Positions 6,638-7,879 of a stretch of DNA of 7,879 nucleotides are shown here, piece by piece. The stretch is from Pseudomonadota bacterium (lineage in GTDB: Bacteria; Pseudomonadota; Gammaproteobacteria; Burkholderiales; SG8-39): NCBI GenBank assembly GCA_021848555.1, contig JAJZUN010000110.1, positions 1 through 7,879 of the forward strand. Direction: 5' to 3'. Under the pieces are notes generated by a model. The model searched no databases and was not told the origin of the DNA. It saw only the letters and a list, made by a program, of their open reading frames with translations. The translations under genes and the position numbers were made by a program. How positions within the stretch are numbered: position 1 is the stretch's first letter; each line of letters begins with the position of its first letter.

Positions 6638-6874
6638 TTATTTCGATGCGCCGATCCGCTCGGCTAAAAATGCTGCGACTTTCGAGAGGTCTGCTTTATG
6701 CGTTTCGATCACAGCGTCTCGCGCCTCAGCGATGGCATTCCCGATCTCGGCTAAAGACTGAGAACTCAGAATTAACCCCCGGCAGTAAACGGCCAGCGGC
6801 AAACCGTCTGCATCCGCCGATTCCTTCAGGCGGGCATATTGCGATTCATCGATTGTGATTTTGATCTGCGGCAT
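6638..6874 (-). CDS. Ribbon-helix-helix relaxosome accessory protein (TrwA-like)
   Basis: The 78-residue product starts MPQIKITIDESQYARLKESA. A short basic beta strand (residues 3-8), then helix (10-22), turn (DGLP, 23-26) and helix (27-37) follow the ribbon-helix-helix pattern of MetJ/Arc-type DNA-binding proteins. Residues 40-75 form a further helical, probably oligomerising, region. In R388 the equivalent gene, trwA, sits between oriT and trwB, binds oriT, helps TrwC and TrwB and represses its own operon; the same position here makes that role likely, although TrwA is longer (121 residues). GGAAGGAG lies upstream of the ATG. The coupling-protein gene begins 11 bases after the TAA. The leader and repeats at 6875-7167 would be the natural binding sites. 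Confidence 0.8.
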   Translation of the reverse strand: MPQIKITIDESQYARLKESADADGLPLAVYCRGLILSSQSLAEIGNAIAEARDAVIETHKADLSKVAAFLAERIGASK

Positions 6875-6915
6875 TCCTTCACTCCTTCCGGCGACTCAAT
6901 CGGCCCCCGACATGA

Positions 6916-6935
6916 CAGACACACAGGTGCGAAAT
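6916..6935 (-). promoter_or_regulatory. Leader element C (ATTTCGCAC repeat)
   Basis: The coding strand reads ATTTCGCACCTGTGTGTCTG, one base different from element A 6.4 kb away. The core ends 52 bases before the RHH gene start at 6874. Downstream there is a small TCGG/CCGA hairpin (6910-6900) and the GGAAGGAG ribosome binding site. It precedes the RHH-coupling protein-relaxase block. Confidence 0.7.
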
Positions 6936-6953
6936 CCGCCGCTACGGCCCTTG

Positions 6954-7056
6954 TGCGGGTACTCAAAGTACCGTGCATTGACGCGGCTTTGCTCGGTTAT
7001 GGGGGCAGTCTCGGTACTGAAGTGCCGGGGTTGACGGTACTGCGAGTACTCCCGCA
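6954..7056. repeat. Cluster of three GGTACT inverted repeats
   Basis: The three units are GGTACT-CAA-AGTACC (6958-6972, perfect), GGTACT-GA-AGTGCC (7013-7026, one G-T mismatch) and GGTACT-GCG-AGTACT (7036-7050, imperfect outermost pair). The first and third are copies in opposite orientation: the minus strand at 6974-6954 and the plus strand at 7034-7056 both read ACGGTACT, three bases, AGTAC and then CCGCA, with two extra bases in the plus copy. They look like binding sites for a dimeric DNA-binding protein, possibly the adjacent RHH protein. Confidence 0.65.
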
Positions 7057-7122
7057 ATATCAATGTCTTAGCGCATGGTTGGAGGCTGCAGGGAACATGC
7101 GTCATGTTTGCTGCTTTTTGAA

Positions 7123-7140
7123 GTGCACCCTTGGGTGCAC
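7123..7140. repeat. 8-bp GC-rich inverted repeat next to candidate oriT
   Basis: GTGCACCC-TT-GGGTGCAC is perfectly complementary over eight bases on each side of a TT centre. It lies 28 bases after the stop of the 99-codon gene on the minus strand but is not followed by a T-run there, so it is an oriT or operator element rather than a clear terminator. Confidence 0.55.
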
Positions 7141-7167
7141 GGCCAGAGTTAAAAAGATACCTTGCGA

Positions 7168-7467
7168 CTAATACTCTGCAGGCTGACGCAATTTCCGCTT
7201 CACGTCAAAATAAAGGTTTCCAGACACAAAGCCTGCTGAAATCACAAGCAAAAGCTGTGCTGCAGGAACGAATTTATAGAAACCGGAATATTGAGGAAGC
7301 GGCGTACCGTTTGATATGAGCTGCCACCAGTCCCACGCGACAAAGAAACTCAGTATCAGAGAAACCCAAAGGCCGACGACAATTGAGGAAAATGCAAGGT
7401 GCAAGATATGCCCTTTTGTTGGCTGGGTGTAACCTTGTGCTGGTTTGGGGGAAATGTCTTTTTTCAT
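7168..7467 (-). CDS. Unknown two-helix inner-membrane protein, 99 aa
   Basis: ATG at 7467 to TAG at 7170-7168. The ribosome binding site AAGGAG overlaps the TAA of the upstream gene (TAAGGAG), so the pair is translationally coupled. A polar N-terminus (1-20) is followed by an apolar helix at about 22-45 (containing SSIVVGLWVSLILSFFVAW), a short loop (46-65) and a second helix at about 66-87 (FVPAAQLLLVISAGFVSGNL), then a basic tail DVKRKLRQ. The predicted topology has both ends in the cytoplasm. No family is recognised. Its place on the far side of oriT from the relaxase suggests a leading- or lagging-region accessory gene of the element; its base composition is clearly more AT-rich than the relaxase gene. 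Confidence 0.72.
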   Translation of the reverse strand: MKKDISPKPAQGYTQPTKGHILHLAFSSIVVGLWVSLILSFFVAWDWWQLISNGTPLPQYSGFYKFVPAAQLLLVISAGFVSGNLYFDVKRKLRQPAEY

Positions 7468-7478
7468 GTTGTTTCTCC

Positions 7479-7808
7479 TTAATGCAGGGTTTTAGGCGGA
7501 ATCTCTGCGGCTTGATCCGCATCAACAGGTTTCTGGTCGATCTCGCTGAGCTTTGCAGCGGCCTTATTCTTCCTGCGCGCTTCAGGCTGGGGGTTTGGAA
7601 TACCTTCTACGATATCGGGCTCAAACAGGACCAAATCGACGATTTGACCTTCATGCGTAAAAAACCAATTCTTCCCTTTTTCATCCTCGAGGTTGATATA
7701 AATATTTGTAGTTTTGAAACTGACGTTTTCCGGCATGCGGCGATAGATATCATGGAGCGCGGCTAAAATCCGCTCCATCGTGATTTTTCCAGTTATTTTG
7801 ATGCGCAT
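7479..7808 (-). CDS. Unknown soluble protein, 109 aa
   Basis: ATG at 7808 to TAA at 7481-7479, with AGGAG (7819-7815) six bases upstream. Residues 1-65 look like a compact alpha/beta domain: a strand with MRIKITGKIT, a helix with MERILAALHDIYRRM, then strands with TTNIYINLEDEKG, NWFFTHEGQIV and DLVLFEPD. The last 40 residues are Pro/Ala/Lys/Glu-rich and probably disordered. I do not recognise the family; there is no signal peptide or membrane segment. It is first in a two-gene block with the 99-residue membrane protein and is preceded by leader element D and a perfect 11-bp hairpin, so it is likely expressed under the same control as the transfer genes. Confidence 0.72.
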   Translation of the reverse strand: MRIKITGKITMERILAALHDIYRRMPENVSFKTTNIYINLEDEKGKNWFFTHEGQIVDLVLFEPDIVEGIPNPQPEARRKNKAAAKLSEIDQKPVDADQAAEIPPKTLH

Positions 7809-7823
7809 GATTTGCTCCTAGAA

Positions 7824-7850
7824 TGTGGGACTGGCAAGACCAGTCCCACA
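7824..7850 (-). promoter_or_regulatory. Perfect 11-bp leader hairpin
   Basis: The arms TGTGGGACTGG and CCAGTCCCACA are fully complementary around a 5-base loop. On the coding strand the hairpin overlaps the 3' half of leader element D and ends four bases before the AGGAG of the 109-codon gene. No T-run follows, so a role in translation or mRNA stability is more likely than termination. Confidence 0.65.
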
Positions 7851-7860
7851 CGTGCGAAAT
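7841..7860 (-). promoter_or_regulatory. Leader element D (ATTTCGCAC repeat)
   Basis: The coding strand reads ATTTCGCACGTGTGGGACTG. The core ends 43 bases before the ATG at 7808. The 3' half is the 5' arm of the hairpin at 7850-7824. The bases just upstream read CTG TAA in one frame (7866-7861), so this copy may also directly follow a stop codon, as copy B does; only 19 bases of that upstream sequence are in the window. Confidence 0.65.
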
Positions 7861-7879
7861 TTACAGAGGCTGGAATCTC

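Larger units (their letters stand above)
6936..7167. other. Candidate origin of transfer (oriT) / control region
   Basis: About 230 bp without a credible gene separate the 99-codon gene from leader element C. The region holds three GGTACT-based inverted repeats (6954-7056), an AACATG-CGT-CATGTT inverted repeat (7094-7108) and an 8-bp GTGCACCC/GGGTGCAC hairpin (7123-7140). In R388-type systems oriT lies just upstream of the trwA-trwB-trwC genes, as here, and comprises accessory-protein sites plus a hairpin next to the nick. I cannot place the nick from sequence alone. The region must also supply the promoter of the relaxosome operon; TTGAGT at 6966-6961 on the minus strand could be a -35, but no convincing -10 follows. 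Confidence 0.55.

Noticed and set aside
6954..7056. A CRISPR-like array
   Set aside because: The GGTACT units are short, differ in orientation and spacing, and lack a constant repeat-spacer period.
6896..7105. A 69-codon minus-strand frame in the oriT-like region
   Set aside because: There is no Shine-Dalgarno before its ATG, its composition is odd, and it runs through the inverted repeats and leader element C; non-coding control DNA explains the stretch better.
7123..7140. An intrinsic terminator for the 99-codon gene
   Set aside because: The hairpin is strong, but on the minus strand it is followed by TTCAAAAAG rather than a T-run.
6839..7171. A 110-codon plus-strand frame across the RHH gene start and oriT-like region
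   Set aside because: It overlaps the RHH gene's start and ribosome binding site, has no recognisable motif, and its length is explicable by chance.

Overview
The window is a conjugation (DNA-processing) locus from a mobile element, probably a plasmid or integrative conjugative element of a GC-rich proteobacterium. Codon use and the Trw/TraI-type genes suggest a beta- or gammaproteobacterial host. No rRNA, tRNA or housekeeping gene is present that would fix the host, so this stays an inference. All recognisable genes lie on the minus strand and are read from right to left.

Layout in the direction of transcription: (i) 7879-7168, a leader carrying a perfect 11-bp hairpin, then two translationally coupled unknown genes of 109 and 99 codons, the second a two-helix membrane protein; (ii) 7167-6875, about 290 bp without a gene, rich in inverted repeats and the best candidate for oriT; (iii) 6874-1304, three tightly spaced genes: a ribbon-helix-helix accessory protein (TrwA-like position), a TrwB/TraD-type coupling ATPase with an unusual C-terminal zinc ribbon, and a 1171-residue MobF relaxase-helicase; this is the oriT-trwA-trwB-trwC order of R388-type systems; (iv) 1301-682, a structured leader and three very small overlapping or abutting genes, two encoding hydrophobic peptides, closed by an intrinsic terminator at 649-624; (v) 623-1, a gene-free control region with a 12-bp inverted repeat, then a secreted, probably outer-membrane protein running off the left edge.

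The relaxase would nick oriT and unwind the plasmid, the RHH protein would assist at oriT and autoregulate, and the coupling protein would pass the relaxase-DNA complex to a type IV secretion channel whose genes are not in this window.

The most striking signal is a 20-base element with invariant core ATTTCGCAC that occurs four times, always on the coding strand, 41-52 bases before the start codon of the first gene of each transcription or translation block (starts at 468, 1241, 6874 and 7808). It is followed by a potential hairpin and a Shine-Dalgarno. One copy begins two bases after the relaxase stop codon, which argues for an RNA-level element rather than an ordinary promoter. It looks like a shared leader that coordinates the modules of this element.
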